A program made the position numbers and the translations under genes. A stretch of 64,000 nucleotides of DNA, from the NCBI GenBank assembly GCA_949788275.1, contig OX460916.1:1116001-1180000 (forward strand), read 5' to 3'. This document shows, in pieces, positions 51,424-61,965 of the stretch (positions within the stretch are counted from its first letter, which is position 1; every line of letters starts with the position of its first letter). The notes beneath the pieces were generated by a model. It was not told the DNA's origin. It did not search any database and saw only the letters and a program-made list of their open reading frames with translations. This stretch comes from Weeksellaceae bacterium. Lineage in GTDB: Bacteria > Bacteroidota > Bacteroidia > Flavobacteriales > Weeksellaceae.

Positions 51424-51448
51424 CTGTATGATTTACAAAAAGGAAAGC

Positions 51449-52321
51449 CTATTTAGTCAATTTATCTAAAGCATATTCAATCATTTGATCAACCGCTTGA
51501 TAAGCATCTTTACTAAATTCCCCTAAAATACGATTGGCAACAATGGCATTAATCGACAAAGCTTCATGCCCCATCATAGCGGCTAGACCATAAATAGCAG
51601 AAGTTTCCATTTCGAAATTGGTGATTCTTAAATCACGGTGACGAAATGAAGTCAGTTGTTCGTTAATATTTATGGGATTTGGTTCAAGACGTAAGAAACG
51701 TCCTTGTGGTCCATAAAACCCACAGGCAGTTGCTGTTACACCTTCGGTTGTTTGCTCCGATTTTAACAAATCCATTAAACGATCGGAACCTTTAACCAAG
51801 TACGGACGTGATTTATTGGCCGACCAATTGGTGTGTTGAATAAAAGCATTTTCTGCCTCAGCATCCATCACCGATTCGCTTCCTACATAATAATGTAATA
51901 AACCATCCAACCCTAAGCCATGTGAACCAATCACAAAACTATCGATTGGAATATCGGCTTGCAAAGCTCCGGAAGTACCGAAACGAACAAAAGATAATGG
52001 TTTAAAGTCTTTTTTGGTTTCACCCGTAGCCAAGTCAATATTGGCCAAGGCATCTAATTCTGAAAAAACAATATCAATATTATCGGTTCCCATTCCAGTA
52101 GAAATAACGGTTAAACGTTTTCCGTTCAAAGTTCCAGTATGGGTAACGATTTCTCTTTTAGAGGCTTTATGTTCTATGCTATCAAAATGGCGAGACACGC
52201 GTTCAACGCGATTCGGATCACCAACTGTGATCACTAAATCAGCTAAATGTTCTGGTCGAATATTACAATGGTAAATGCTTCCGTCTGCATTCAATACTAA
52301 TTCTGATGATGCTTTACTCAT
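51449..52321 (-). CDS. Nucleoside phosphorylase (uridine phosphorylase-like)
   Basis: 290 residues. PNP/UDP phosphorylase family: phosphorolysis of nucleosides for salvage in the cytoplasm. LVITVGDPNRVERVSRHFD (about 29-47) is the phosphate-binding start, TVISTGMGTDNIDIVFSELDAL (about 73-94), RFGTSGALQADIPIDSFVIG (about 112-131), and FEMETSAIYGLAAMMGH (about 238-254), the ribose-contact ExE motif. The C-terminal half is closer to uridine phosphorylase than to purine enzymes, but the base is not certain. Confidence 0.85.
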   Translation of the reverse strand: MSKASSELVLNADGSIYHCNIRPEHLADLVITVGDPNRVERVSRHFDSIEHKASKREIVTHTGTLNGKRLTVISTGMGTDNIDIVFSELDALANIDLATGETKKDFKPLSFVRFGTSGALQADIPIDSFVIGSHGLGLDGLLHYYVGSESVMDAEAENAFIQHTNWSANKSRPYLVKGSDRLMDLLKSEQTTEGVTATACGFYGPQGRFLRLEPNPININEQLTSFRHRDLRITNFEMETSAIYGLAAMMGHEALSINAIVANRILGEFSKDAYQAVDQMIEYALDKLTK

Positions 52322-52385
52322 AGTATTTTTTTTAAAAATGATTATTCAATATAAGGCGAAAAAGGGTTTAATAAAAAAAAACTTA

Positions 52386-52712
52386 TTAACCTCCTACTCG
52401 TTTGACTTTGAAACCTTTTTCTTTCAAGTAATCCATTATCTTATTGCGGTAATCGCCCTGAATAATGATTGATTCGTCTTTAAAAGATCCACCAACGCCT
52501 AAAAATGTTTTTATTTCTTTGGCTAATTGCTTGAAATCATCATCGGCGCCTGTATAGCCTTCGATAATGGTCGTTGCTTTTCCTTTTCTTTTTTCGTATT
52601 TACAAATTAAAGGATCATCTTGCATCCATAGCTGGTTTTCTACTTCCTGTGTTTCTTCTTCTTCAGCAATATGATCCGGAAATAAGTTTTTCAATTGATC
52701 CTGTAAATCCAT
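52386..52712 (-). CDS. SUI1/YciH-type translation factor
   Basis: 108 residues. SUI1 (eIF1-like) domain at the C-terminus: EKRKGKATTIIEGYTGADDDFKQLAKEIKTFLGVGGSFKDESIIIQGDYRNKIMDYLKEKGF (about 40-101); the GKATTIIEG loop and LGVGGSFKDESIIIQGDYR (K-G-x2-G-x-K-D/E pattern in variant form) identify it. E. coli YciH is the bacterial relative and is thought to favour initiation fidelity. The N-terminal 39 residues are acidic. Lone gene between the phosphorylase and HAD genes, all leftward. Confidence 0.88.
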   Translation of the reverse strand: MDLQDQLKNLFPDHIAEEEETQEVENQLWMQDDPLICKYEKRKGKATTIIEGYTGADDDFKQLAKEIKTFLGVGGSFKDESIIIQGDYRNKIMDYLKEKGFKVKRVGG

Positions 52713-52746
52713 GATAGTTTTAGTTTAAGACAAAGATAAAAGTTTT

Positions 52747-53406
52747 TTATGAAATTAATTCTTGGATATACACGGTATTAATTCGATTAAAATCATCCGT
52801 TATCCAATCCGCTTTCGATAAATCTTGGTGATGCGTATTCTGACTTTCGTAACCTAAACAAAATAAACCAGCTGCTTTAGCCGCCTCTACTCCATTGGTG
52901 CTGTCTTCAATAACCAAGCACGCTTCAGAAGGATGAATAGAGCGATTGGCCGCTTCAATAAATATGGCGGGATGGGGTTTAGATTGGGGAAATTCTTCAC
53001 CAGAGAGTTGGTGCGTAAAATAAGAAGCAAGATTAAAACGAGCCACAACACGATCAATAGTTGAACGAGAAGCAGAAGAAGCTAAAATTAATTCGAATCC
53101 ATTTTCCCACAAATGAACAACCAATTTTTTTACGCCATCGATCATTTCTAAATCGGGCTTTGTATCAAACGATTCATTAAAAATTGATCGCTTTGCTAGC
53201 ACTAAGGCCTCCACATCTTCACTTAGTTCGAAAGCATCTTTTAAATAACCATAGACATTTTTCGTCGATTGCCCTGTAAAAGTTGCGAACAATTCTTCGG
53301 ATACCTCGATTCCAAGTTGTTCAAAATGTTTAAAATAAGCATATGTATGAACAGGTTCCGTATCAACTAACACACCATCCATATCAAAAATAACCGTTTT
53401 TATCAT
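52747..53406 (-). CDS. HAD-superfamily hydrolase (beta-phosphoglucomutase-like)
   Basis: 219 residues. HAD motif I: IKTVIFDMDGVLVDTEPVH (about 2-20) with both aspartates; motif II LILASSASRSTIDRVV (about 105-120); the lysine in FPQSKPHPAIFIEAA; motif III ACLVIEDSTNGVEAAKAAGLFCLGY (about 171-195). The helical cap follows motif I (subclass I), as in beta-phosphoglucomutase and 2-deoxyglucose-6-phosphatase. Substrate not determinable. Cytoplasmic. Confidence 0.88.
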   Translation of the reverse strand: MIKTVIFDMDGVLVDTEPVHTYAYFKHFEQLGIEVSEELFATFTGQSTKNVYGYLKDAFELSEDVEALVLAKRSIFNESFDTKPDLEMIDGVKKLVVHLWENGFELILASSASRSTIDRVVARFNLASYFTHQLSGEEFPQSKPHPAIFIEAANRSIHPSEACLVIEDSTNGVEAAKAAGLFCLGYESQNTHHQDLSKADWITDDFNRINTVYIQELIS

Positions 53407-53582
53407 CTATTTATTCCTAATTTTTCTGCTATTAATAAAAAATAAAGGTAAGAAATTTTATTGGGTATCTTCTGTAAATCACTGCTTAAGCTGGATTCGT
53501 TATTTAGAATGAGATAAAATAAAATATTAACGTAAATTTAGCATAGTCTTTGAATTAGGTTCGATATATAACAAAAATTTAG

Positions 53583-54050
53583 GTGATGAAAAAACTACTA
53601 TTTGGTGCTGCTTTGGCATTCGGATTGATGAACGTGAATGCGCAAGAGTATAAAAGTGCATTGGGAGTTGTATTTGATTTAGGAGACGGTGAAACCTTAA
53701 TTGGTCCACAATACAAACATGCTTTTGGCGGAAATGGAGCTGGTAATGTACAAGTTATGTTCGGTGATCATATTACAACCGTTGGTGCAGATTATACGTA
53801 TAACCAATCATTTTCGGGAACCAATGGTCTTGGATGGTATGTAGGTATTGGACCACAATTATCTTTTATCGATCATGGACATGATGATAAGACTTATTTT
53901 GCGATTCGTCCGCAAGTTGGTTTAGAATTCAAAATTCCTTCAGCACCAATTGCAATGCATTTCGATTGGAAACCTTGGTGGAATTTAACCAATGATTCAA
54001 ACTTTGAAGCGAGCCGCTTCTCTTTGGGATTGAAATACGTTATTAAATAA
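53583..54050 (+). CDS. Small predicted outer-membrane or secreted protein, parent of a 178-bp duplication
   Basis: 155 residues. Signal peptide MKKLLFGAALAFGLMNVNAQ. The rest alternates as in a small beta barrel: SALGVVFDLGDGETLIGPQYKHAF, NVQVMFGDHITTVGADYTYNQSF, LGWYVGIGPQLSFIDHG and the terminal FEASRFSLGLKYVIK. I do not recognise a family. Its last 45 codons, stop and terminator (53918-54095) occur again at 56584-56760 on the other side of the leftward receptor gene, 99% identical. Confidence 0.65.
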   Translation: MMKKLLFGAALAFGLMNVNAQEYKSALGVVFDLGDGETLIGPQYKHAFGGNGAGNVQVMFGDHITTVGADYTYNQSFSGTNGLGWYVGIGPQLSFIDHGHDDKTYFAIRPQVGLEFKIPSAPIAMHFDWKPWWNLTNDSNFEASRFSLGLKYVIK

Positions 54051-54095
54051 TATAAAAAAAGCCTTTATCGTGATAAAGGCTTTTTTTATTGGAGT
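53918..54095 (+). repeat. 178-bp direct repeat, left copy
   Basis: Covers the last 45 codons of the 53583 gene plus its terminator (GCCTTTATC/GATAAAGGC arms with a T-run at 54054-54087). The right copy at 56584-56760 differs by one C/T substitution and one A in an A-run. The two bracket the leftward outer-membrane receptor gene. Confidence 0.95.
54054..54087. terminator. Bidirectional terminator after the 53583 gene
   Basis: AGCCTTTATC/GATAAAGGCT with a two-base GT loop, flanked by A-run and T-run; repeated in the right copy at 56720-56753. Also serves the leftward receptor gene ending at 54134. Confidence 0.85.
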
Positions 54096-54133
54096 TAGGA
54101 ATAACAGGGCGTATGGTAAACTATTCCTTTCTA

Positions 54134-56434
54134 TTATTTCCTATTTACATTTTTCTTAGTACCATCTACTTTGATCTTGTCTCCTGAACTGAATGTATAC
54201 CGAATGCTTAATCCTAATTGGCGACTATCCTTGTATTCATCATTCTTCTTTTCAATTGATGATAAAACATTCATACTTTTCTCTGCGCTTCCTCGGAATA
54301 AATCCTTTATAAAAAACTGAAAATTAAGTTTATTACTTATAAACGATTTGTTATATGTTAAATCGAATGCATGGCGAGGCTTTGTCGTTGTATAAAGTTG
54401 ATTGTTTTTAAAAAAATACCTAAAACCACCATCAATTCTATTCGTTTTTGTCATCGTATAAGAAGTGGAAATATTGAAAAAACGAAAGTGATTTCTTATT
54501 TTTTCCGATTGTTCTTCTAAACGAAAATAACCTAAAGCGTAATAAATTAATGGTGTAACAACAATATCTTTCCTTTTATAGTTATACGAAAATGTAAAGT
54601 CTGCTTGAGATTTTTCTTTGATATTTATGTATTGATTAATAACTAATCTTGGATCTGAATCATCGATTCTTTGTAAAACATCTATGCTATTATTATAGAT
54701 AGAATAAGTTGCGGTTAACCTCCAAGCCTTGTAAGAAAAAGTAGATGATAATAAATCTCGCATTACAGATAACAATTCGGAATCCCCTACTCTAGCAAAG
54801 TATTTATTATGATAAATCAAGTTAGGACTTAACATATACCCTGTTGGTCGTGTTATTGATTTATTATAAGACATTTGGACATTGGCTTTTTTAAAGTCCT
54901 TTCTCAATGAAAATGAAGGAAATAAATCGTAATAATTCTTATATAAATTTGAAGTTGTTTCACCCCGTAATCCAATCTGATAAGAAAAATATTTTGTTTT
55001 ACCTAAAACAGACACGTAATGAGCAAAGACCTTTTCCGAGTAGTCAAATTCATTTTCTCGATGATTTACAACCTCTCTGTTCTCTTCATTGTCCATCGTA
55101 TAATAAAGTAGTCCTATAGACAGATTGGTTTCTCCTACTATTTTTCGATCATAATCTAAACTGATGTTCGGTAAATATACTTTCCGTAAGATTCTTTGGG
55201 TAAATTCAGGTTGACGAATAGTGTGGACTTCATTGGTTAGAAACTGTTCATTTCGAGTAGTGTATCTATTATAATTTAACTCTAAACGCAGATTTTGTCC
55301 TAATGAATCCAATTTTTTGTTAAAATAGAGTGATGTTGTATAATATTTCCCATCTATATTTAAATGATTTCTATTGTTGAAGGTAGAGCCTTGATCATTA
55401 TTATTGTATAAATTGACAATGGAATTTACAAGATTATCGAATTTCATGGTATTGTACTTTACTGCAGCTCCTATATAAGTGTTAGGGTTTATATCATATT
55501 GAAGTTCTATATTGAGATTGAATGGCTGTAAATCAATTATTGATTTATTATTTTGTTCCTGAAATTCATTCATCATTTTATAATAAATTTCACTGTTTTG
55601 TTTGTTATAATCTTTATTTATGCCATAACTAAGAAATATATTTGAAGAAATTTTACCTCTTTTAAGCTGGGAAAAAATATTAAAGTCTTTATCGGAATAA
55701 ATTCCCTGAGAATAAGTCATCTTAGGATTAAGACTAAATCCATCCAATAAAGGTTGATCTAAAATAATGTTTAAAATTTTACCAGCATTAGATGCAGAAA
55801 ATTTTGCGTTTGCATGAATGATTTCTATTTTATTTATAGCCTTATTATCTAGATTCTTTAGAAAATCCATCATCTCTTTTTGAGAGTTAAAATTTATATT
55901 TCGATTATTAATTTTCAGAGCGCTAATGGTTGCTCCATCGTAAAGTATTCTATCATTAATGATAGCTATACTTTGTATTTTACCCAAAATTGAAAGAGCA
56001 TTGTCTCCTTCAAAAATCTGTTGTTGTTTGACATTGATTGTTGTCTTGTCTACACGGTCTATGATTATTTTTCTAATTGCAGTAATTTCAATGGCATCTA
56101 ACCCCACTCCTTCATCTACTTCTATGCTTCCCAAATCTATATCTTGATTCAGTTCCAGATTTTTATTGAAAAAATATTTTCCAAATTGCTGAATGGATAT
56201 AGTATAATTTCCTTGCTCAACCTGAAGTGAAAACTGACCTAAACTATCGGAATAAATAGGTTTAAGAAATAACGTATCGTTTTTAGAAACATGAATATTC
56301 ACAAACTCTATAGGTTGATTGTTTTTATTCACCACTTTGCCTGTTAATATATATTGTTGACTGAATAGAGTACGGCCCAAAAAAGTAAAAGCTATTATTG
56401 ATAACAGTAGAGCTATTTTTCTGATCCTTTTCAT
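54134..56434 (-). CDS. Outer-membrane beta-barrel receptor (TonB-receptor-like) with carboxypeptidase-type N-terminal domain
   Basis: 766 residues. Signal sequence in the first 27 residues. The carboxypeptidase-regulatory-like domain: YILTGKVVNKNNQPIEFVNIHV...SLGQFSLQVEQGNYTISI (about 28-83). Then a plug-like region (VGLDAIEITAIRKIIIDRVD and NALSILGKIQSIAIINDRILYDG, about 110-180), and a long barrel of alternating strands to the end. Matches the OMP_b-brl_3 (TonB-receptor-like) group. Ligand unknown; there is no partner SusD. The gene is more AT-rich than its neighbours and lies between two copies of a 178-bp repeat, which suggests late arrival. Confidence 0.82.
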   Translation of the reverse strand: MKRIRKIALLLSIIAFTFLGRTLFSQQYILTGKVVNKNNQPIEFVNIHVSKNDTLFLKPIYSDSLGQFSLQVEQGNYTISIQQFGKYFFNKNLELNQDIDLGSIEVDEGVGLDAIEITAIRKIIIDRVDKTTINVKQQQIFEGDNALSILGKIQSIAIINDRILYDGATISALKINNRNINFNSQKEMMDFLKNLDNKAINKIEIIHANAKFSASNAGKILNIILDQPLLDGFSLNPKMTYSQGIYSDKDFNIFSQLKRGKISSNIFLSYGINKDYNKQNSEIYYKMMNEFQEQNNKSIIDLQPFNLNIELQYDINPNTYIGAAVKYNTMKFDNLVNSIVNLYNNNDQGSTFNNRNHLNIDGKYYTTSLYFNKKLDSLGQNLRLELNYNRYTTRNEQFLTNEVHTIRQPEFTQRILRKVYLPNISLDYDRKIVGETNLSIGLLYYTMDNEENREVVNHRENEFDYSEKVFAHYVSVLGKTKYFSYQIGLRGETTSNLYKNYYDLFPSFSLRKDFKKANVQMSYNKSITRPTGYMLSPNLIYHNKYFARVGDSELLSVMRDLLSSTFSYKAWRLTATYSIYNNSIDVLQRIDDSDPRLVINQYINIKEKSQADFTFSYNYKRKDIVVTPLIYYALGYFRLEEQSEKIRNHFRFFNISTSYTMTKTNRIDGGFRYFFKNNQLYTTTKPRHAFDLTYNKSFISNKLNFQFFIKDLFRGSAEKSMNVLSSIEKKNDEYKDSRQLGLSIRYTFSSGDKIKVDGTKKNVNRK

Positions 56435-56583
56435 TATATCTACCTATATTTCTCTTACCAAATAAAATTAATTTAAATTAAATAACCAAATTTTTTTTAT
56501 ATTATTTAAAGATTAATAAGCTATAAATCAACACATTATAATAACAAAACACCTTAATTACCGTAAGATAAACTACTCCTGTA

Positions 56584-56760
56584 TGGTTTAGAATTCAAAA
56601 TTCCTTCAGCACCAATTGCAATGCATTTCGACTGGAAACCTTGGTGGAATTTAACCAATGATTCAAACTTTGAAGCGAGCCGCTTCTCTTTGGGATTGAA
56701 ATACGTTATTAAATAATATAAAAAAGCCTTTATCGTGATAAAGGCTTTTTTTATTGGAGT
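56584..56760 (+). pseudogene. Duplicated 3' fragment of the 53583 gene with its terminator
   Basis: Right copy of the direct repeat. It encodes the same 44 residues from GLEFKIPSAPIAMHFDWKPW to the stop, but has no start codon or signal sequence, so it is a non-functional fragment. The adjacent sequence (56435-56583) is AT-rich and has no match to the parent gene. Confidence 0.9.
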
Positions 56761-56828
56761 AACACAAACAATTAGATATAGGTGTATACACCCCCTTATT
56801 CATCTTAAACAATAATTAGTTTATAAAC

Positions 56829-56875
56829 ATTTTTGCCATTTCTATGTTTTTTTAAAACATAGAAATGGCAAAAAT
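56829..56875. repeat. 22-bp perfect inverted repeat abutting structured repeat copy 6
   Basis: Arms of 22 bases (56829-56850 with 56854-56875) around TTT. It ends four bases before copy 6. The arm core is TTTGCCATTTCTATG. Compare the similar hairpin beside copy 3 (19886-19936). Confidence 0.9.
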
Positions 56876-56878
56876 TTA

Positions 56879-56971
56879 GCGGCAGGGATAGAAGCAATTG
56901 TTTGAGCTTTTTGGTGAAGTGAAACGGAAACAAAAAGCGAGTGCGGATAGCCCGGCGCGTAGCGGCCGCCC
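56879..56971 (-). repeat. Structured dispersed repeat, copy 6
   Basis: On the minus strand: closing helix GCGGC/GCCGC, 5' hairpin region GGCCGCTACGCGCC identical to copy 3, linker GGGCTATCCGC, second hairpin GCTTTTTG/CAAAAAGC (56931-56938 with 56906-56913) with a shorter 17-nt loop, linker TTCTATCCCT. Shares the GCAATTGTTTGAGC stretch with copy 1. Confidence 0.85.
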
Positions 56972-57017
56972 ATAAAAAAACCATCCAATAGAAATTGAAT
57001 GGTTTTTAAATAATTGG

Positions 57018-57236
57018 TTATTTAGCAATTTCCTTTTTCGCTAAATTTTTGTAATATTTTTTCTGAATGTAATCGGCTGCTAAGGTGACTCCTATTCCTC
57101 CTATTACACCATAAATGGATCTTTTACCTAATAACTTGGCTATGGTAACACCTGTTGTAGCGGCTGTTACAAGCAAACCCGTCTTTGAGCCTTGGCCCTG
57201 ACTTTTGCTAACTGAATTCATTATATTCTTTAACAT
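57018..57236 (-). CDS. Small glycine/alanine-rich membrane protein
   Basis: 72 residues. Polar N-terminus (MLKNIMNSVSKSQGQGSKTG), two hydrophobic stretches (LLVTAATTGVTIAKLLG and IYGVIGGIGVTLAADYI, about 21-37 and 42-58) and a basic tail KKYYKNLAKKEIAK. Similar in size and layout to the next gene, 17 bases upstream on the same strand. I recognise no family. Probably an inner-membrane protein. Confidence 0.55.
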   Translation of the reverse strand: MLKNIMNSVSKSQGQGSKTGLLVTAATTGVTIAKLLGKRSIYGVIGGIGVTLAADYIQKKYYKNLAKKEIAK

Positions 57237-57253
57237 GCTATTCTATTTAGTGG

Positions 57254-57508
57254 TTAATGTTTGGCTATTTTTTTGACTTGGTCAATTTCTTCTTCAATTT
57301 CTTCGTACACTTTTTCTACCATTGTAGACGGTTTAAACAGTGCATACGCAATAAGTCCTAATCCTACTCCAATAATAGCGCCCGCTTTCTGATCTTTATC
57401 GATTGCTTTGGCAACAGCAATTCCGGCTGCCGCAGAAGTAGTTACAATGGAAACGGTATTTCCAAAATCTTTAGTTTTCGAATCAAATACGTCTAATAGG
57501 TTATTCAT
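57254..57508 (-). CDS. Small glycine/alanine-rich membrane protein with acidic coiled tail
   Basis: 84 residues. Segments TVSIVTTSAAAGIAVAKAI and AGAIIGVGLGLIAYALF (about 18-36 and 42-58) are hydrophobic; the C-terminal EKVYEEIEEEIDQVKKIAKH is a likely amphipathic helix. The hydrophobic parts resemble those of the 57018 protein (VTTSAAAGIAVAKAI against VTAATTGVTIAKLLG), so the two may be distant paralogues in one operon. Function unknown. Divergent from ligA. Confidence 0.55.
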   Translation of the reverse strand: MNNLLDVFDSKTKDFGNTVSIVTTSAAAGIAVAKAIDKDQKAGAIIGVGLGLIAYALFKPSTMVEKVYEEIEEEIDQVKKIAKH

Positions 57509-57607
57509 CGTCGTGGGTTTTTTAAGTTATATAATGCTTATTCAATAGTCGTACCTAAAATTAGGTTACTTCCGCTGAAAGAACAAAAATCAGCCCAAGA
57601 TTTTAAT

Positions 57608-57615
57608 TATCTTTG
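57608..57615 (+). promoter_or_regulatory. Promoter -7 box for ligA
   Basis: TATCTTTG, exact TAnnTTTG match, 18 bases before the ligA ATG. Confidence 0.5.
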
Positions 57616-57630
57616 TGGGGCAATCTTTAG

Positions 57631-59628
<1,998 letters not shown>

Positions 59629-59629
59629 A

Positions 59630-60187
59630 ATGGAATCAGGAATACTTGCCATTGTTTTATTAGGGGTTGTTATTTTAATACTAATCCCCTTTATCTATTT
59701 TGGCGTTAAAGCCTTTGGTTATCCACGGTTAGCGTGGGTAATAGGCCTCGTTTTAGGCCTAATTGTTCTTATTCCGATGATTAAATACGGGTATCGAAGT
59801 CAGATGTACGATCAAGAAGAGGCTAAAAAAGACTTACAAAGTGCAGGCATAGTCCCCAAGAATGGCTTAAAAATTATACACAATGAAATTAGTGGATATA
59901 AGCACTTGCAGCAACAAGCCATTTTTATACTGGACACAGTCGATATTAACAAAGCCATTAAACGCATAGAATCTAACCCAAATTATATTATTTCGCCCAA
60001 GCGTTTAAACCTGAAAGAAGAAATAAAGCAACGGAACTTTGGAACTATTCAACGGGTGTATCGTTATAAGAATAACTTTATTGTTGAGCAACTCATTCAG
60101 ACAGATGAATACACCATTAAAGCTACTGAAACTATTTTGAAAAAAAATATAGACACCGTTTACTACAAAAAACTAGAAGAGTTTTAA
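59630..60187 (+). CDS. Membrane protein of unknown function, co-transcribed with ligA
   Basis: 185 residues. Two N-terminal spans (ILAIVLLGVVILILIPFIYFGV and LAWVIGLVLGLIVLIPMI, about 5-26 and 35-52) and a soluble C-terminal part of about 130 residues: KIIHNEISGYKHLQQQAIFILDTVDINKAIKRIESNPNYI. The start follows the ligA stop by one base. No family recognised. Followed by a strong terminator. Confidence 0.65.
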   Translation: MESGILAIVLLGVVILILIPFIYFGVKAFGYPRLAWVIGLVLGLIVLIPMIKYGYRSQMYDQEEAKKDLQSAGIVPKNGLKIIHNEISGYKHLQQQAIFILDTVDINKAIKRIESNPNYIISPKRLNLKEEIKQRNFGTIQRVYRYKNNFIVEQLIQTDEYTIKATETILKKNIDTVYYKKLEEF

Positions 60188-60192
60188 ACACC

Positions 60193-60224
60193 AAAACCTG
60201 ACCTTAATAAGTCAGGTTTTTTTA
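60193..60224 (+). terminator. Terminator after the ligA unit
   Basis: AAACCTGAC/GTCAGGTTT perfect arms, an 8-nt loop and a run of seven T. Confidence 0.9.
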
Positions 60225-60234
60225 TTTATTTTTT

Positions 60235-60346
60235 GGACGCCCACTGCGTGCCGGGCTATTCGTTCCCAATCTTGGCAGCAGGAACTAAAGGTATGTATGA
60301 GCATTTCGATAAGCTGCCAAGGATTTCCACTGCTATCCCTGGCGCG
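60235..60346 (+). repeat. Structured dispersed repeat, copy 7
   Basis: Closing helix CGCC/GGCG; 5' hairpin CAC-TGC-GTG; linker GGGCTATTCGTTCCCAA; second hairpin CTTGGCAGC/GCTGCCAAG (60271-60279 with 60313-60321), 33-nt loop; linker CTGCTATCCCT. It sits between the ligA-unit terminator and the OsmC gene stop. Confidence 0.88.
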
Positions 60347-60360
60347 AATCAGCGAAGAAA

Positions 60361-60762
60361 TTATGCTCTATTCGCAAGGATTAATTCCGTTTCAATGGTA
60401 TGCCCTTTTTCCAAGAGTTTATGAATAGGACAAGCATTAGCAACACTCATTAAACGAGTTTTTTGTTTTTCATCAAACTCGCCTTCAATCTTAACCAATC
60501 GATGAAACGTGGTTCCTTTGGTATCCATTTCAAATGAAACCTCCACATCGACGCTGCCATGGGCCCATTCTTTATGCGACATATACATACGCAGTGTAAT
60601 GGAAGTACATGCCCCTAGGGAAGCCCCTAAAAGTTCAGATGGCGTCATAGCGGTATCTAAACCTCCTTTATCAATAGGCTCATCTAAATCAATTAAAAAA
60701 CCTCTGGTCGTAGCTTTGGTTTTAAACGGTTCTTTTTCAGAAGTAATCTTAATGTTTATCAT
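60361..60762 (-). CDS. OsmC family protein
   Basis: 133 residues from ATG (MINIKITSEKEPFKTKATTRGF); the 75-codon upstream extension lies inside the pirin gene and is not used. Thiol peroxidase-type fold: GACTSITLRMYMSHKEW (first reactive cysteine, near residue 57) and NACPIHKLLEKGHTIETEL (second cysteine, near 118). Many relatives reduce organic hydroperoxides. Its start overlaps the pirin stop by 14 bases, so the pair is probably co-translated. Confidence 0.88.
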   Translation of the reverse strand: MINIKITSEKEPFKTKATTRGFLIDLDEPIDKGGLDTAMTPSELLGASLGACTSITLRMYMSHKEWAHGSVDVEVSFEMDTKGTTFHRLVKIEGEFDEKQKTRLMSVANACPIHKLLEKGHTIETELILANRA

Positions 60763-61645
60763 TTCGTAATGTAATTTTTGGTGGTAGAGGGATAAATTCT
60801 GTTTCATGGGGCACTTTTGGAAAACGCTGATGTTCCCAATCGTCTTTAGCCTGTTCAATCGTTTCGCGAGAAGAGCTAACGAAATTCCAAAAGATATGGC
60901 GTTCTTCTGGAAAAGGTTCCCCACCAAAAATATAGAGCGTTGTACCTTGTTGGGCTTCAAATTCACATAGCGTAGTATCCTTTGCAATCAAAATTTGCCG
61001 AGGACCATATGTATGCCCATCATCTTTAATAGCCCCTTCTAGGATATAGAGCGCCGATTCACCATAGAGATCATTCCCAATAGCTACCTTTCCATCTTTT
61101 TTCATTTTAATCTCTATAAAATAAAGAGGAGAATAAACAGGAACGGGTGATTCTAAACCAAAAGCCTTACCCGCAATCAATTTATAATGGGCGGTCTCAT
61201 CTTCCCAAGTCGGTAAAGCTTCCGCTTCAACATGGGAAAAATTAGGATCAATCTGTTCTAGTGCTTTAGGTAAAGCTACCCAAATTTGCAAGCCGTGGAG
61301 CATTTTATCGGTAGTCCGTAAATATTCTGGTGTACGTTCCGAATGAACAACACCTTTCCCGGCCGTCATCCAATTCACAGCCCCTTCTTTAATTTCAACA
61401 ACCGTTCCTATACTATCCCGATGCATAATTGCGCCTTCAAAAAGATAGGTTAAGGTAGAAAGCCCAATATGAGGATGGGGAGCAACATCCAGATTTTGAT
61501 AATCTTTTAGTTTTGCGGGCCCCATATGATCAATAAAAACAAATGGACCTACCGAGCGCTTCTGACGAAAGGGCAATAAGCGACCAACCATAAAGTTGCC
61601 GATATCAGCTGCCCGTTCTTCAATAATTAATTCAATATTCGACAT
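60749..61645 (-). CDS. Pirin family protein
   Basis: 298 residues, two cupin domains. The metal-binding residues are in HPHIGLSTLTYLFEGAIMHRD and GVVHSE (about 57-77 and 99-104: two or three histidines and a glutamate), consistent with quercetinase-type pirins. The N-terminal RRLPFRQKRSVGPFVFIDHMGP-like part (VGRLLPFRQKRSVGPFVFIDHMGPAK, about 20-45) is a signature. A quercetin 2,3-dioxygenase or regulatory role is possible; substrate unknown. Followed directly by the OsmC gene, with which it probably forms a stress-response pair. Confidence 0.9.
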   Translation of the reverse strand: MSNIELIIEERAADIGNFMVGRLLPFRQKRSVGPFVFIDHMGPAKLKDYQNLDVAPHPHIGLSTLTYLFEGAIMHRDSIGTVVEIKEGAVNWMTAGKGVVHSERTPEYLRTTDKMLHGLQIWVALPKALEQIDPNFSHVEAEALPTWEDETAHYKLIAGKAFGLESPVPVYSPLYFIEIKMKKDGKVAIGNDLYGESALYILEGAIKDDGHTYGPRQILIAKDTTLCEFEAQQGTTLYIFGGEPFPEERHIFWNFVSSSRETIEQAKDDWEHQRFPKVPHETEFIPLPPKITLRNDKH

Positions 61646-61965
61646 GGATATAAATTTTATATAAAACTAGGTCGATTCTATGACCTCAACATTGATCTAA
61701 GATAATAAAATAAAGCGATACCCTATGACTTGAAGCGAACATTGAACTTTCAGAATACTAAAAACAATCATGCTTTCTAACCAACGGTGTGCATAAGGTA
61801 GACTCACCGCAACAACCTACACAAACGAATAGCGTAGAAACAATACTCATTTTTACTTAATTATCTTCAAATAATTGTAAACATCCTTTATTGAAGTATT
61901 ATCGAGTTCTTGATTAAATTTTAGTTTGTATGAAAAGCAATAATTTTGCAATAAATTATAAACCA

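Noticed and set aside
60763-60987. Extended start of the OsmC gene
   Set aside because: The extra 75 codons lie inside pirin on the same strand in another frame; the internal ATG gives the normal family N-terminus.
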